Below, in pieces: positions 31,969-41,108 of a stretch of DNA of 64,000 bases. The DNA comes from Collinsella sp. GTDB taxonomy: Bacteria; Actinomycetota; Coriobacteriia; Coriobacteriales; Coriobacteriaceae. Every line of letters starts with the position of its first letter. Positions within the stretch are counted from its first letter, which is position 1. The notes under the pieces were generated by a model. That model ran no database searches and was not told the origin of the DNA. It saw only the letters and a program-made list of their open reading frames with translations. Location of the stretch: contig DXMY01000014.1 of assembly GCA_019413925.1 (NCBI GenBank), positions 1-64,000 on the forward strand, in the 5' to 3' direction. Made by a program: the position numbers and the translations under genes.

Positions 31969-34851
31969 ATGACGCTACTGTATTTCCTTACCCTGTTTCC
32001 GCTGGTACCGGCGCTGGGCATGCTGCTCGCGCGCGGTGACCGCGCCCGCGATGCGGCGGGGCTCATAGGCTCCGGCATTATTATGGCGGTGACAGTTGTA
32101 GTCGCCGTCATGTTTTTTGGCACGGGTCCGCAGAGCTTTGAGGTTGCCCCCGGCACCTCGCATGTGCTCTCGATCATCAGTTCCGTTATCGACGTCATCC
32201 TGTGCGCTGTCATCCTGTACAACGCGTACAAATATAGGAACGCGCTCACCACGGTGCTCGGCATAGTCCAGCTGGTGGGCTCGCTCGCCTTTGCAGCCAT
32301 GACGCTGCCCGCGGCCGAAGCCGTCACGGCAACGCCACTCTACCTGGATTACATGAGCGTGATCATGGTCCTCGCCGTCGGCATCGTTGGCAGTCTAATC
32401 TGCTTGTATGCCCTGGGCTACATGAAGGACTTCCAGGCCCATGACGAGCACGAGGCCGCGCTGCGCGGGCAGACCGCGCCCGACCGTCGCCCGCAGTTCC
32501 TGGCGCTCATGTTCCTGTTCCTCTCGGCCATGTTCGTCATCGTGACGAGCGACAACCTTGAGTGGCTGTTCTGCGGCTGGGAAATCACCACCGTGTGTTC
32601 GTTCCTTATGATTGGCTACACGCGTACGCCCGAGGCCATCAAGAACGCCTTTACCCAAATCATCCTCAACATGCTGGGCGGCATCGCGTTTTTGGCCGGA
32701 CTTATGTATCTGCACGTTAACGGCATGCCGCTGACCATCTCGGGCATGATCGAGCTTTCCGGCACCGGAACCGCGCAGTCCGCGCTGCTGGTGATGCCGG
32801 TCATCCTGTTGTCGCTCGCCGCGCTCACCAAGGCCGCACAGATGCCGTTCCACACTTGGCTGTTGGGTGCCATGGTTGCACCCACTCCCACGAGCGCCCT
32901 GCTGCACTCGTCAACCATGGTCAAAGCCGGCGTGTTCCTGATGGTCAAGCTGAGCCCACTCTATGCCATCTACCCCGTGACCGGCTTTATGGTCACGAGT
33001 GTGGGTGCCATCACGTTTTTGCTCGCTGCACTCATGGCCATCTCGCAGAGCAACGCCAAACGCGTGCTCGCGTACTCCACCATTTCCAACTTGGGCCTCA
33101 TCAGTGCCTGCTTGGGTGTCGGCGCGCCCGAGGCCGTATGGGCGGCCATCTTCCTGATCTTGTTCCACACGGTGGCCAAGTCGCTGCTGTTCCTGTGCGT
33201 GGGCACGGCCGAGCATCATATCGGCAGCCGCAATATCGAGGACATGGACGGCATGTTCAGCCGCATGCCGCACCTGACGCGTCTGATGATGCTGGGCATT
33301 ATGGGCATGTTTGTGGCGCCGTTTGGCATGCTCGTGTCCAAGTGGGGCGCCCTGGTGGCGTTTGCGCAGACCGGCAACGTGCTCATGATCATGGTGCTTG
33401 CCTTTGGCTCGGCCGCGACGTTTTACTTCTGGGGCAAGTGGCTTGCCAAGCTTTCGGGCGTCGACCCCACGGCTCAAAACGTTGAGGTCAATGTCCATAA
33501 GACCGAATGGATGGCCCTCAACACCATCGCCGCGCTGCTGATTCTGTGCTGCGTGGCGTTTCCGATTATCTCGAGCGGTCTGGTGTCGCCTTACTTGGCC
33601 ATGGTGTTTGGCCGCGTGCCGTACGTTATTGGCAAGGACGCCATGTATCTGATGGTGGTTATCGTGGCTTTTATCGCCGTGGTGCTGCTGACGTCATTCC
33701 GCGTGAGCAACAAACCGCACGTCAACGTGTACCTTTCGGGCGTGGGAACCGACAAATATCGCCATTTCCGCGGCTCGATGGGACACGAGGTGAAGGCCGA
33801 AAAGCGCAATTGGTACTCGGAGGACGCCCTTGGCGAGAAGCGTATTGGCCCCGCGGGTAGCGTCGTATGCTGCAGCATTATCTTGTTTGCGCTGCTGTGT
33901 TGCGCATGGATTGGGCCCGAGCGGCTTGCCATGAGCGCGCCCTCGGTGCTGCGCGGCAAGTATTTCGAAGGTTCGGGCGTCGTGGGCATCTTTATTGGCA
34001 CCGTGGCGTTTGCCTTGCTGGCGCCGCTTGCGGGCGGCTTGATCGACGGCATCGACCGCAAACTTTCGGCTCGCATGCAGGGCCGCGTGGGCCCGCGCCT
34101 GCTGCAGCCCTTCTACGACGTTGCCAAGCTGCTGCGCAAGGCCCCTGCCAGCGTAAACACCATGGACGATACCTATATGGCGTGCGCGCTCATCTTTACC
34201 GTCGTGGGCGGCGGCATCTTTGTGTCGGGCTCCAACACGCTGCTGTGCGCTTTTATGGTTACGCTCGCCGCGATCTTTGTGGTGCTGGCGTCCGCCTCGA
34301 CGCAAAGCCCGTTTGCCCAGGTCGGTGCCGACCGCGAGTTGCTGCAGGTCATGAGCTACGAGCCCGCCGTTCTGCTGATGAGCGTGGGCCTGTACCTTGC
34401 CACCGATAGCTTTGATTCCATCGCCGTGACCGGACAGTCGGCGCCCATCATCGTGTACAGCGCGCCCATTTTCTTGGCGCTGCTTGCGGTGCTCACCATC
34501 AAGCTACGCAAGTCGCCGTTCGACCTTTCGTACTCGCATCACGCGCATCAGGAGATTGTCCAGGGCGTCGCCACCGAGATGAGCGGCGGCACGCTGGCCA
34601 AGATGACCCTTATGCACTGGTGTGAGACCGTGCTGTTTTTGATGTGGGTGGGCATGTTCTTTGTTTGGGACAACCCGGTGAGCTGGGTCGTAGCCCTGGT
34701 CGTGATGGCCGCGACGTATTTTGTCGAGGTGCTGATCGACAACACCTTCGCACGCAGCACCTGGCGCAGCTGCTTTAAGCTCGGCTGGGGCGTGGCGCTG
34801 GTGTTTGGCCTGCTCAACCTTATGCCCATCCTCGTCGACGTGTTTATTTAG
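31969..34851 (+). CDS. EchA-EchB fusion, membrane subunits of energy-converting hydrogenase
   Basis: A 960-aa integral membrane protein. Residues 1 to about 640 are a NuoL/Mrp-antiporter-type subunit: LEWLFCGWEITTVCSFLMIG holds the key TM Glu and the APTPTSALLHSSTMVKAG signature is intact. Residues about 665-960 are a NuoH/HycD-type subunit: SARMQGRVGPRLLQPFYDVAK, DRELLQVMSYEP and RKSPFDLSYSHHAHQEIVQG. In Ech, EchA and EchB are normally separate; here one uninterrupted frame encodes both. It is the ion-pumping arm of the hydrogenase. The ATG at 31969 follows GGGGGAG. First gene of the echABCDEF operon, with 12 bp to echC. Confidence 0.92.
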   Translation: MTLLYFLTLFPLVPALGMLLARGDRARDAAGLIGSGIIMAVTVVVAVMFFGTGPQSFEVAPGTSHVLSIISSVIDVILCAVILYNAYKYRNALTTVLGIVQLVGSLAFAAMTLPAAEAVTATPLYLDYMSVIMVLAVGIVGSLICLYALGYMKDFQAHDEHEAALRGQTAPDRRPQFLALMFLFLSAMFVIVTSDNLEWLFCGWEITTVCSFLMIGYTRTPEAIKNAFTQIILNMLGGIAFLAGLMYLHVNGMPLTISGMIELSGTGTAQSALLVMPVILLSLAALTKAAQMPFHTWLLGAMVAPTPTSALLHSSTMVKAGVFLMVKLSPLYAIYPVTGFMVTSVGAITFLLAALMAISQSNAKRVLAYSTISNLGLISACLGVGAPEAVWAAIFLILFHTVAKSLLFLCVGTAEHHIGSRNIEDMDGMFSRMPHLTRLMMLGIMGMFVAPFGMLVSKWGALVAFAQTGNVLMIMVLAFGSAATFYFWGKWLAKLSGVDPTAQNVEVNVHKTEWMALNTIAALLILCCVAFPIISSGLVSPYLAMVFGRVPYVIGKDAMYLMVVIVAFIAVVLLTSFRVSNKPHVNVYLSGVGTDKYRHFRGSMGHEVKAEKRNWYSEDALGEKRIGPAGSVVCCSIILFALLCCAWIGPERLAMSAPSVLRGKYFEGSGVVGIFIGTVAFALLAPLAGGLIDGIDRKLSARMQGRVGPRLLQPFYDVAKLLRKAPASVNTMDDTYMACALIFTVVGGGIFVSGSNTLLCAFMVTLAAIFVVLASASTQSPFAQVGADRELLQVMSYEPAVLLMSVGLYLATDSFDSIAVTGQSAPIIVYSAPIFLALLAVLTIKLRKSPFDLSYSHHAHQEIVQGVATEMSGGTLAKMTLMHWCETVLFLMWVGMFFVWDNPVSWVVALVVMAATYFVEVLIDNTFARSTWRSCFKLGWGVALVFGLLNLMPILVDVFI

Positions 34852-34863
34852 GAGGCGGCATCC

Positions 34864-35481
34864 ATGGATCATAAAATGTCGCGCTCGCCGTGGGTTATTC
34901 ATTACGACGGCTCGAGCTGCAACGGATGCGATATCGAGGTGCTGGCCTCGCTCACGCCGCTGTTCGATGCGGAGCGCTTTGGCGTGGTCAACACCGGCAA
35001 CCCCAAGCATGCGGATATCTTTTTGGTGACGGGGTCGGTCAATGCCCAGAACCTGCCCGTCGTGCGTCAGATTTACAACCAGATGCTCGAGCCCAAGTGC
35101 GTGGTGGCCTGCGGTATCTGCGCATGCTCGGGCGGCGTATTCCGCGATGCCTACAACGTGATCGGCGGCGTGGACCGCGCGATTCCCGTGGACGTGTACG
35201 CGCCCGGGTGCGCCATTCGCCCCGAGACGGTGATCGATGCCATCGTGGAGGCGTGCGGCATCCTGGACCAGAAGGAGACCGTGTTGCGCGCCGGTGGCGA
35301 TCCGCTCACCGTGGGCGGTGCCGCTACCTGGGACGGTGGCGTTGAGCTGGGCGAGGACGGGTTTGTGGCTGCGGGGGCCGGGACTGACGGTGCCGGTGAC
35401 GCGCCTGCCGGGAAGCCTGCTGCGCCCGCCGCTGGCGACGCACCTGCTGAGACGCCCGCCGCTGCAAAGGAGGCCGAGTAA
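34864..35481 (+). CDS. echC: EchC: hydrogenase small subunit (NuoB-like)
   Basis: A 205-aa cytoplasmic-face subunit carrying the proximal [4Fe-4S] cluster. Cluster ligands are visible in SSCNGCDIEVL, VVACGICACSGGVF and VYAPGCAIRPE, the group 4 hydrogenase pattern. The family domain ends near residue 145; a tail of about 60 residues rich in Ala, Gly and Pro follows, which is unusual. The ATG follows AGGAGG. The stop and the echD start overlap (TAATG). Confidence 0.92.
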   Translation: MDHKMSRSPWVIHYDGSSCNGCDIEVLASLTPLFDAERFGVVNTGNPKHADIFLVTGSVNAQNLPVVRQIYNQMLEPKCVVACGICACSGGVFRDAYNVIGGVDRAIPVDVYAPGCAIRPETVIDAIVEACGILDQKETVLRAGGDPLTVGGAATWDGGVELGEDGFVAAGAGTDGAGDAPAGKPAAPAAGDAPAETPAAAKEAE

Positions 35482-36155
35482 TGCAAAAGGCTATCTATAC
35501 CACCGTCGGGATCGACAAGCTCCTGTCGCATGTCCAGGCGCTCAAGGGCGTCGGCGCGCGCTTTGTGCAAATGCATGCCGAGCGCAACGTCGACGACGGC
35601 TCGTATCGCTTGGTCTATACGTTTATCAACGTCCGTGCTGCTCAGGAGCATATTGCGCAGGACGGCAGCTATGCGATCGAGAACCTGGTGGTCGAGGGCA
35701 TCGACCAGTACCAGGAGATTCCGTCCATCAGCTCGTATTACCCCGCGGTGTTCCCGTTTGAAAACGAAGCGCACGACCTGTTTGGTCTTGCCATCACCGA
35801 CATGCAGATCGACTTTAAGGGCTTTTTCTACCAGGTCTCGACTGCCGAACCCATGAGCGTCATCACGCTCGAGGTGAAGGCTGCGCGCGAGAAGGCCATG
35901 AAGGTCCGCGCGGCTGCCGAGGCCAAGGCGCGCAAGGCCGCTGCCGAGAAGGCCGCTGCGGGGGAGGGTACCGCTGCTCAGCCCGCTGCGGCTGCCGGCT
36001 CCGATGCTCAGCACGATGAGGCTGCTGCGAAGGCCGCGCTCAAGGCCGCCGAGATGGAGGCAAAGCTCGCCGCCATGGATCCCGAGAAAGCGGCCAAGGT
36101 CCGCGCGGCGCTTGCCGCCAAGGCCGCCCGCGACAAGCAGAAAAAGGAGGCGTAA
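35481..36155 (+). CDS. echD: EchD: NuoC-like hydrogenase subunit with Ala/Lys coiled tail
   Basis: A 224-aa subunit. Residues 1-130 match the NuoC 30-kDa domain: YRLVYTFINVRA, SISSYYPAVFPFENEAHDLFG and the conserved FY-type end GFFYQ. Residues 131-224 are almost only A, K, E, R and M in a heptad-like pattern, predicted as a long charged helix or coiled coil not found in standard EchD. The AAGGAGG ribosome site lies inside the echC end. EchD connects the small and large subunits. Confidence 0.9.
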   Translation: MQKAIYTTVGIDKLLSHVQALKGVGARFVQMHAERNVDDGSYRLVYTFINVRAAQEHIAQDGSYAIENLVVEGIDQYQEIPSISSYYPAVFPFENEAHDLFGLAITDMQIDFKGFFYQVSTAEPMSVITLEVKAAREKAMKVRAAAEAKARKAAAEKAAAGEGTAAQPAAAAGSDAQHDEAAAKAALKAAEMEAKLAAMDPEKAAKVRAALAAKAARDKQKKEA

Positions 36156-36160
36156 GGTCC

Positions 36161-37249
36161 ATGGCACATCGCTCCGTTATTCCGTTTGGCCCGCAGCACC
36201 CGGTGCTGCCCGAGCCGCTTCATCTGGACCTGGTGATCGAGGACGACCGCGTCATCGAGGCAATTCCGCAGATCGGCTTTGTGCACCGCGGACTCGAGAA
36301 GCTCACCGAAAAGCGCGATATGCATCAGTTTGGCTACATCGCCGAGCGCATCTGCGGCATCTGCGCCGTGGGTCACAGCTACGGCTATGCCAGCGCCTGC
36401 GAGCGCATGCTTGACATCGAGGTGCCCGGCCGCGTGCAGTATATCCGCACCATTTTGCACGAGCTTTCGCGTATTCACTCGCACCTGCTGTGGCTGGGCC
36501 TGCTCGCCGATGCCTTTGGCTTCGAGGCGTTGTTCTATCGTTCGTGGACGCTGCGCGAGCAGATTCTCAAGATCTTTGAGAGCACGTGCGGTGGTCGCGT
36601 GATTCTGTCGATCAACGAGATCGGCGGCCTTAAGCACGACATTGAGGACTCCGAGCTGGCCGGCATTGTCCAGACGCTCGACGCCATGCGCCCCGACTAC
36701 GAGGCCCTGGTGCATACGTTTTTGGACGACGACAGCTGCGGCGAGCGTCTGCATGGCGTGGGCGTGATCAGCAAGAAGGACGCGCTGGAGCTTTCGATGG
36801 TCGGCCCGTTTGGGCGCGCCTCGGGCGTGGACTATGACGTGCGCATGTTTGGCGACGGCGCCTATGCGGATCTGGCTGCGTTTGAGCCAATTGTCGCTAC
36901 CGATGGCGACTGCTATGCCCGCTGCCAGGTGCGTTGCGCCGAGGTCACGCAGGCTATGGACATCATCAAGGAGCTTGTGGGCAAGATTCCGCACGACGGT
37001 ATCGGTGGGCGCACCAAGCTTACGCCAGCCGACGGCGCGCGCGGCGAGGTTGTGATTGAGCAGCCGCGCGGCGAGGCGTATTACTATGTGCGCGGCAACG
37101 GCACCAAGAACTTGGACCGTTTTCGCGTGCGCACGCCGACGTCGCAAAATCTGGCGGGTCTGACGCATGCGCTGCAGGGCGTGCTCATTGCCAACGTGCC
37201 CATGATTATCCTGACCATCGACCCCTGCATTAGCTGCACGGAAAGGTAG
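36161..37249 (+). CDS. echE: EchE: catalytic large subunit of [NiFe] hydrogenase
   Basis: A 362-aa catalytic subunit of a group 4 (Ech-type) hydrogenase that evolves H2 from protons with ferredoxin electrons. Both Ni-Fe ligand motifs are present: RICGICAVGHSYGYA near residue 66 and DPCISCTER at the C-terminus. This distinguishes it from NuoD, which has lost the cysteines. The chain ends three residues after the last Cys, so no cleavable C-terminal maturation peptide exists, as reported for EchE and CooH-type enzymes. No hyp maturation genes are in the window. The ATG follows AAGGAGG, 6 bp after echD. Confidence 0.95.
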   Translation: MAHRSVIPFGPQHPVLPEPLHLDLVIEDDRVIEAIPQIGFVHRGLEKLTEKRDMHQFGYIAERICGICAVGHSYGYASACERMLDIEVPGRVQYIRTILHELSRIHSHLLWLGLLADAFGFEALFYRSWTLREQILKIFESTCGGRVILSINEIGGLKHDIEDSELAGIVQTLDAMRPDYEALVHTFLDDDSCGERLHGVGVISKKDALELSMVGPFGRASGVDYDVRMFGDGAYADLAAFEPIVATDGDCYARCQVRCAEVTQAMDIIKELVGKIPHDGIGGRTKLTPADGARGEVVIEQPRGEAYYYVRGNGTKNLDRFRVRTPTSQNLAGLTHALQGVLIANVPMIILTIDPCISCTER

Positions 37250-37256
37250 GCACGGC

Positions 37257-37598
37257 ATGAGTTTGCTGACATTTGCCAAGACGGCCTTGGGTTCTATGGT
37301 CAAGCAGCCGGTAACGGTGCGCTATCCGCAGGAGAAGCTCGCGGCACCCGAGCGCCTGCGCGGGCATATCGTCAACGATATGGACGTGTGCATCTGCTGC
37401 GGCATGTGCGCGCGCCGTTGCCCGGCGGGTGCACTTGCGGTCGATCGCAAGGGCGGAACGTGGTCGATTGACCCGTATGCCTGCGTGGTGTGCGGTGAGT
37501 GCATCGAGAGCTGCCCCAAGCACTGCCTGACTATGGACACCGCCCGCACTCCAGTCGCAGCGGACAAGACTCCCACAGTAGAAACCAAACCGGAATAG
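37257..37598 (+). CDS. echF: EchF: polyferredoxin subunit of Ech hydrogenase
   Basis: A 113-aa electron-transfer subunit with two [4Fe-4S] motifs, CICCGMCARRCP and CVVCGECIESCP, homologous to NuoI/EchF. It passes electrons from ferredoxin to EchC. It follows echE by 7 bp and ends the operon, with two hairpins downstream. The C-terminal 20 residues are variable and Thr/Pro-rich. Confidence 0.93.
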   Translation: MSLLTFAKTALGSMVKQPVTVRYPQEKLAAPERLRGHIVNDMDVCICCGMCARRCPAGALAVDRKGGTWSIDPYACVVCGECIESCPKHCLTMDTARTPVAADKTPTVETKPE

Positions 37599-37619
37599 CG
37601 CTGGAATAGAACTGGAATA

Positions 37620-37653
37620 GGGGCCGGTGGGGCAAAAATGCCCCACCGGCCCC
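37620..37653 (+). terminator. 15-bp perfect GC hairpin after ech operon
   Basis: GGGGCCGGTGGGGCA (37620-37634) pairs perfectly with TGCCCCACCGGCCCC (37639-37653); loop AAAA. There is no T-tract, so this may be a stabiliser or a weak terminator. It lies 21 bp from the echF stop. Confidence 0.6.
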
Positions 37654-37779
37654 GCGCGTGAACGCGTGTGCGGGCCGCCACGCGACCCGTCCAGCCCGAA
37701 AATGACCCGCCTGCCACGAAATGGGCCCATTTACTACTTTTGGGCGCCAATCCCCAACCACGGCAAAAAATGTGAAAAC

Positions 37780-37808
37780 AAAACCGCAGGTAGAACGCCT
37801 GCGGTTTT
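37780..37808. terminator. 11-bp perfect hairpin, likely bidirectional terminator
   Basis: AAAACCGCAGG (37780-37790) and CCTGCGGTTTT (37798-37808), loop TAGAACG. Complementary A and T ends suit termination in both directions. The loop region GCAGGTAGAACG also occurs before the hairpin at 4595. Confidence 0.65.
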
Positions 37809-37964
37809 CCGGAAAACGGGGGTATGGTCGGGGGTATCGAGTCAAACGTAGTAGATGGGCAGGTTTCGTGGCGAGCGGTTCCAGCTGATCCCTTGGGAAC
37901 GGAGGAAAACGGATCATTTTGGTCTCGCGAGGCTTGCGGAGGCGCTCGTGCAGGGCCGCCCGAA

Positions 37965-38118
37965 CAAAACTATGCCGGTTTACTACGATGAACTCGACAT
38001 TCCCGACCATGACTGCATTTTTCTAAATATCGCAAGCGTTCTACCTGCGGTTTTGGAAGCGCGCAATTTGCCGTGGTCGAAGGTGGGCGATTCATCGTAG
38101 TAAACCGACATAGTTTTG
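37965..38118. mobile_element. 154-bp non-coding element with 28-bp terminal inverted repeats
   Basis: CAAAACTATGCCGGTTTACT (first 20 bases of the left end, 37965-37992) is matched by the reverse complement at 38091-38118 with one mismatch in 28. The interior has no credible gene. Ends are unrelated in sequence to the 15055/16583 family, but the architecture is the same. Part of the 580-bp gap between echF and the response-regulator gene. Confidence 0.75.
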
Positions 38119-38178
38119 AAATGGCATTAAATCGATAGCAGCCATTTTGCTATGCCGGGGTGGTCGGTTGTTGGGTAA

Positions 38179-38808
38179 TTACCCTCGCAGGTAGGCGATG
38201 GCGATCTGCGTGCGGTTGCGTAGGCCCATTTTGGCAAGGATCGAGCTGATGTGGTTGCGCACCGTGCCTTCGCCCATGTAAGCGGCGGCGGCAATCTCCT
38301 TGTTATCGAGGCCGCGGGCGATGAGCTCGGCGACTTCGAACTCACGGTCGGTCAGGCTGGCAAAGGCGGCGGGTCGGCGAGGCGTGCTGGCATCGGCGCC
38401 TGTCCCGTCAAAATCGATGTCCTCGATCGCCTTGCCCTCGAGCACGCGTTTGCCGTCCATGACCTGCGCCAACGCCGGTGGAATAGCGGCGACATCGGTT
38501 TTGATCAGGTAGCCGCGGGCGCCCAGCTTGAGCGCCGACACAATGTACTCGTCATCCGAGAATGTTGTCAGAAACACCACGCGCGCCGCAGGGTCGCGCT
38601 CGAGGATCTCGCGCGCCGCCGATAGGCCGTCGCGTCCCGGCATCTGAATGTCGAGCAGTGCAATATCGGGTGCGTGTTCGGCATAGAGCGAAACCGCGTC
38701 GTTGCCGTTGGCGCCGGTGCCCACTACCTCGATCTGCGGCTGGGCGCCCAGGATAATCTTGAGCGAATCGACCACTAGGCGGTCGTCGTCGACAACAATG
38801 AGCCTCAT
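38179..38808 (-). CDS. NarL/LuxR-family response regulator
   Basis: A 209-aa transcription factor. The receiver domain (1-120) has the acidic pocket VVDDDR and phospho-acceptor Asp in IALLDIQMPGRDG. The output LuxR-type HTH (145-209) reads LTDREFEVAELIARGLDNKE and GEGTVRNHISSILAKMGLRN. It overlaps its kinase by 4 bp (ATGA), so the two are co-translated. Divergently facing ABC transporter genes at 40161 are plausible targets, as in DesKR/LiaRS-like systems. Confidence 0.92.
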   Translation of the reverse strand: MRLIVVDDDRLVVDSLKIILGAQPQIEVVGTGANGNDAVSLYAEHAPDIALLDIQMPGRDGLSAAREILERDPAARVVFLTTFSDDEYIVSALKLGARGYLIKTDVAAIPPALAQVMDGKRVLEGKAIEDIDFDGTGADASTPRRPAAFASLTDREFEVAELIARGLDNKEIAAAAYMGEGTVRNHISSILAKMGLRNRTQIAIAYLRG

Positions 38809-39950
38809 CGGGCCTCATCTCCTTGCTGTTTGGGGACGGTGGCAAACACGCGCCAGCCGCCGACGCCGGCGCGCGGGCCGGCGGTGAAGGTGCCGCCAAG
38901 CGCCTCGACGCGCTCGCGCATGGAGCCGAGCCCCATGCCCTCGGCGGCGCCGCGACCGCCCGTCTGGGTCCCGCCCATGCCATCGTCGGTAACGATGAGC
39001 TGGTAAAACGATGGATGCTCCATGCATCGCACAGCAACGTTTTGCGCGCGGGCGTGGCGCATGGTGTTGGATAGCGCCTCGCGCAGGACCGCCGCAAAGC
39101 AGTTGGCGACGTTTGCGGGCGCATGTTCGGTCATAACTTCAAGCTCAATCTGCGGGCCGCCGTCCGAGCGTGCGCCTTCAACAATGCGTTCGAGCTGCAC
39201 GGAAAGATCGACGGCGTTGTCGTTGAGCGCGTGGACGCTGGTGCGCACAAGCTGGAGCGCCTCGTCAACGGTGTGCTTGACGTCGGCGAAATCGGCGGCG
39301 ACGCCGGGTTCATCGGCGTGGACTATGCACAGGGCCTCGGTCTGCAGCGAGGTACGCGTGAGCTGGTGCCCGACGTTATCGTGGATCTCGCGCGCGATGC
39401 GGGCGCGTTCGGCGAGCGTCGCGAGCTCGACTTCGTAGTCCTGGCGATCGGCAAGATCGCGGTTGCGCGCTTCGAGCGCGAGGGCTCGTTCCTGCAGCTC
39501 GTCGCGGGTGCGGCGCATGCGCTGCTGCTCGCGTTCCAACTGGGCGGTGCGCAGCGATAGCAAGGTAGCGGCAACCGAAAGGATGGCAGTCAGCAGGAGC
39601 GTTCGGGCGGTGAGCGCGTCGGTGCGAAGGTCCGCGACAAGCGCAAAGACAAAGGTGGCGCCAATGCCCAGCGCGGCCCAGGCGTGCTCACGGCGCACCC
39701 GCCGCGCGATGTCATAGAGGGCGAGAGGCGCAAACGGCACAAACGGCGGCACGAAGACAGCCGCGATGATGTAAGCGCAGCTCGCGGTCTCGCTCGCGCG
39801 CCGGGCGCTTTTCCCCTGCGCGAGCTCAGCCAGCGAGGTGGCAATAACGCCAAGGCAAAACGCCGCGACCAGGCGAGCGTCCACAGCAAGGCCCAGAGCG
39901 GCTGCGATACAGCACGCCAGCACAATCGATTTGTCGAAAAGCCTGTTCAT
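38805..39950 (-). CDS. DesK/NarX-type sensor histidine kinase
   Basis: A 381-aa membrane kinase. About four to five hydrophobic segments fill residues 1-130, with no large extracellular domain, then a coiled linker (about 135-180). The HisKA_3 dimerisation box ARIAREIHDNVGHQLT carries the phospho-His. The ATPase domain has REALSNTMRHARA (N box), VTDDGMGG (G1) and GMGLGSMRERVEALGG (G2). I start at 39950 (MNRLFDKS); the frame's extension to 40085 is not conserved-looking. Few extracytoplasmic loops suggest membrane-embedded sensing. Confidence 0.9.
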   Translation of the reverse strand: MNRLFDKSIVLACCIAAALGLAVDARLVAAFCLGVIATSLAELAQGKSARRASETASCAYIIAAVFVPPFVPFAPLALYDIARRVRREHAWAALGIGATFVFALVADLRTDALTARTLLLTAILSVAATLLSLRTAQLEREQQRMRRTRDELQERALALEARNRDLADRQDYEVELATLAERARIAREIHDNVGHQLTRTSLQTEALCIVHADEPGVAADFADVKHTVDEALQLVRTSVHALNDNAVDLSVQLERIVEGARSDGGPQIELEVMTEHAPANVANCFAAVLREALSNTMRHARAQNVAVRCMEHPSFYQLIVTDDGMGGTQTGGRGAAEGMGLGSMRERVEALGGTFTAGPRAGVGGWRVFATVPKQQGDEAR

Positions 39951-40160
39951 ACGGGTATTGTACGCGAAGCCGCGCGTGGTGGAGGGGCCGCCCGGGGCAA
40001 CCGTGACATTCCTCCCGCGCGGCAAATCGGCGTCGATCGCTCGCGCGAGCGGGGGTTTCGCCTCCGCCCCCCTCACTCGTGACAAAGCTCACTGGTGCGC
40101 GCCGCCCGCTCCTGCGATGATGAAATCGTACCGGGCCACGACCAACAGAAGGGCCGCCTC

Positions 40161-41099
40161 ATGACAGACATCGTCCATGTCGAAAACCTCGTCAAGCGCT
40201 ATGACGATCTTATTGCGCTCGACCACTTTAACCTGAGCATCGCCCCCGGCGAGATCTTTGGCCTGCTGGGCCCCAACGGCTCGGGCAAGACCACGTCCAT
40301 CAACTGTATCCTGCAGCTGCTCGCCTACGACAAAGGCACCATCGAGCTGTTCGGCGAGCCCATGACGCCCGCCCGCTACGACCTCAAGCGCCGCATCGGC
40401 GTGGTGCCGCAGCAGGTGGCGGTGTTTGACGAGCTCACGGTGCGCGAGAACATCGACTATTTCTGCAGCCTCTACGTTAACGACCGCAAGCGCCGCCGCG
40501 CGCTGGTGGACGAGGCGATCGACTTTGTCGGGCTGGGCGACTTTACCAAGTTTCGTCCCGGCAAGCTTTCGGGCGGACTGGCGCGCCGCCTCAACATTGC
40601 CTGCGGCATCGCACACAAGCCCGAGCTCATCTTCTTTGACGAGCCCACGGTGGCGGTCGACCCCCAGAGCCGCAACGCCATCCTGGAGGGCATCTGCCGC
40701 CTGCGCGACGAGGGCGCTACGGTGGTGTATACCAGCCATTACATGGAGGAGGTCGAGCAGATCTGCAGCCGCATCATGATCATGGACGGCGGCCGCGTGC
40801 TGGCGCAGGGCACTAACGACGAGCTCAAGCGCATGATTCAGATGGGCGAGAAGATTGTAATCGAGGTCGGCGAGGTTCCGAGTGCGGCGCTCGGTGCCGT
40901 CGCAAGCCTGCCGCACGTTCTGGACCTTTCGGCAACGGCGGGACAGCTCACGTTTTCGTGCGAAGCGAGCCCGCACAACCTGACGGACATTCTCGATGCG
41001 CTGCGCTCGCATGACGTGCCGCTCGGCCGCATCTATTCCGAACCGCCGACCCTCAACGACGTGTTCCTCGAGATCACCGGCCGCGAGCTGCGCGACTAG
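40161..41099 (+). CDS. ABC transporter ATP-binding protein (DrrA/NatA type)
   Basis: A 312-aa ATPase. Walker A is GPNGSGKTT, signature LSGGLARRLN, Walker B LIFFDEPTVAVD, H-loop TSHYMEEVEQ. A C-terminal extension of about 80 residues is typical of DrrA/NatA export ATPases. It heads a three-gene operon with two ABC-2 permeases, divergent from a two-component system, suggesting a signal-controlled exporter for antimicrobial or membrane-active compounds (inference). The ATG at 40161 is preceded by GAAGGGCCGCCTC. Confidence 0.92.
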   Translation: MTDIVHVENLVKRYDDLIALDHFNLSIAPGEIFGLLGPNGSGKTTSINCILQLLAYDKGTIELFGEPMTPARYDLKRRIGVVPQQVAVFDELTVRENIDYFCSLYVNDRKRRRALVDEAIDFVGLGDFTKFRPGKLSGGLARRLNIACGIAHKPELIFFDEPTVAVDPQSRNAILEGICRLRDEGATVVYTSHYMEEVEQICSRIMIMDGGRVLAQGTNDELKRMIQMGEKIVIEVGEVPSAALGAVASLPHVLDLSATAGQLTFSCEASPHNLTDILDALRSHDVPLGRIYSEPPTLNDVFLEITGRELRD

Positions 41100-41108
41100 G
41101 GGGCGGCC

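Noticed and set aside
31969..37598. Complex I (nuo) fragment
   Set aside because: The large subunit has both NiFe-binding CxxC pairs, and there are no nuoE/F/G/J/K/M/N genes; this is an Ech-type hydrogenase.
37855..38100. 81-aa plus-strand ORF (MGRFRGERF...)
   Set aside because: No ribosome site, no motif, and its second half runs into the inverted-repeat element at 37965-38118.
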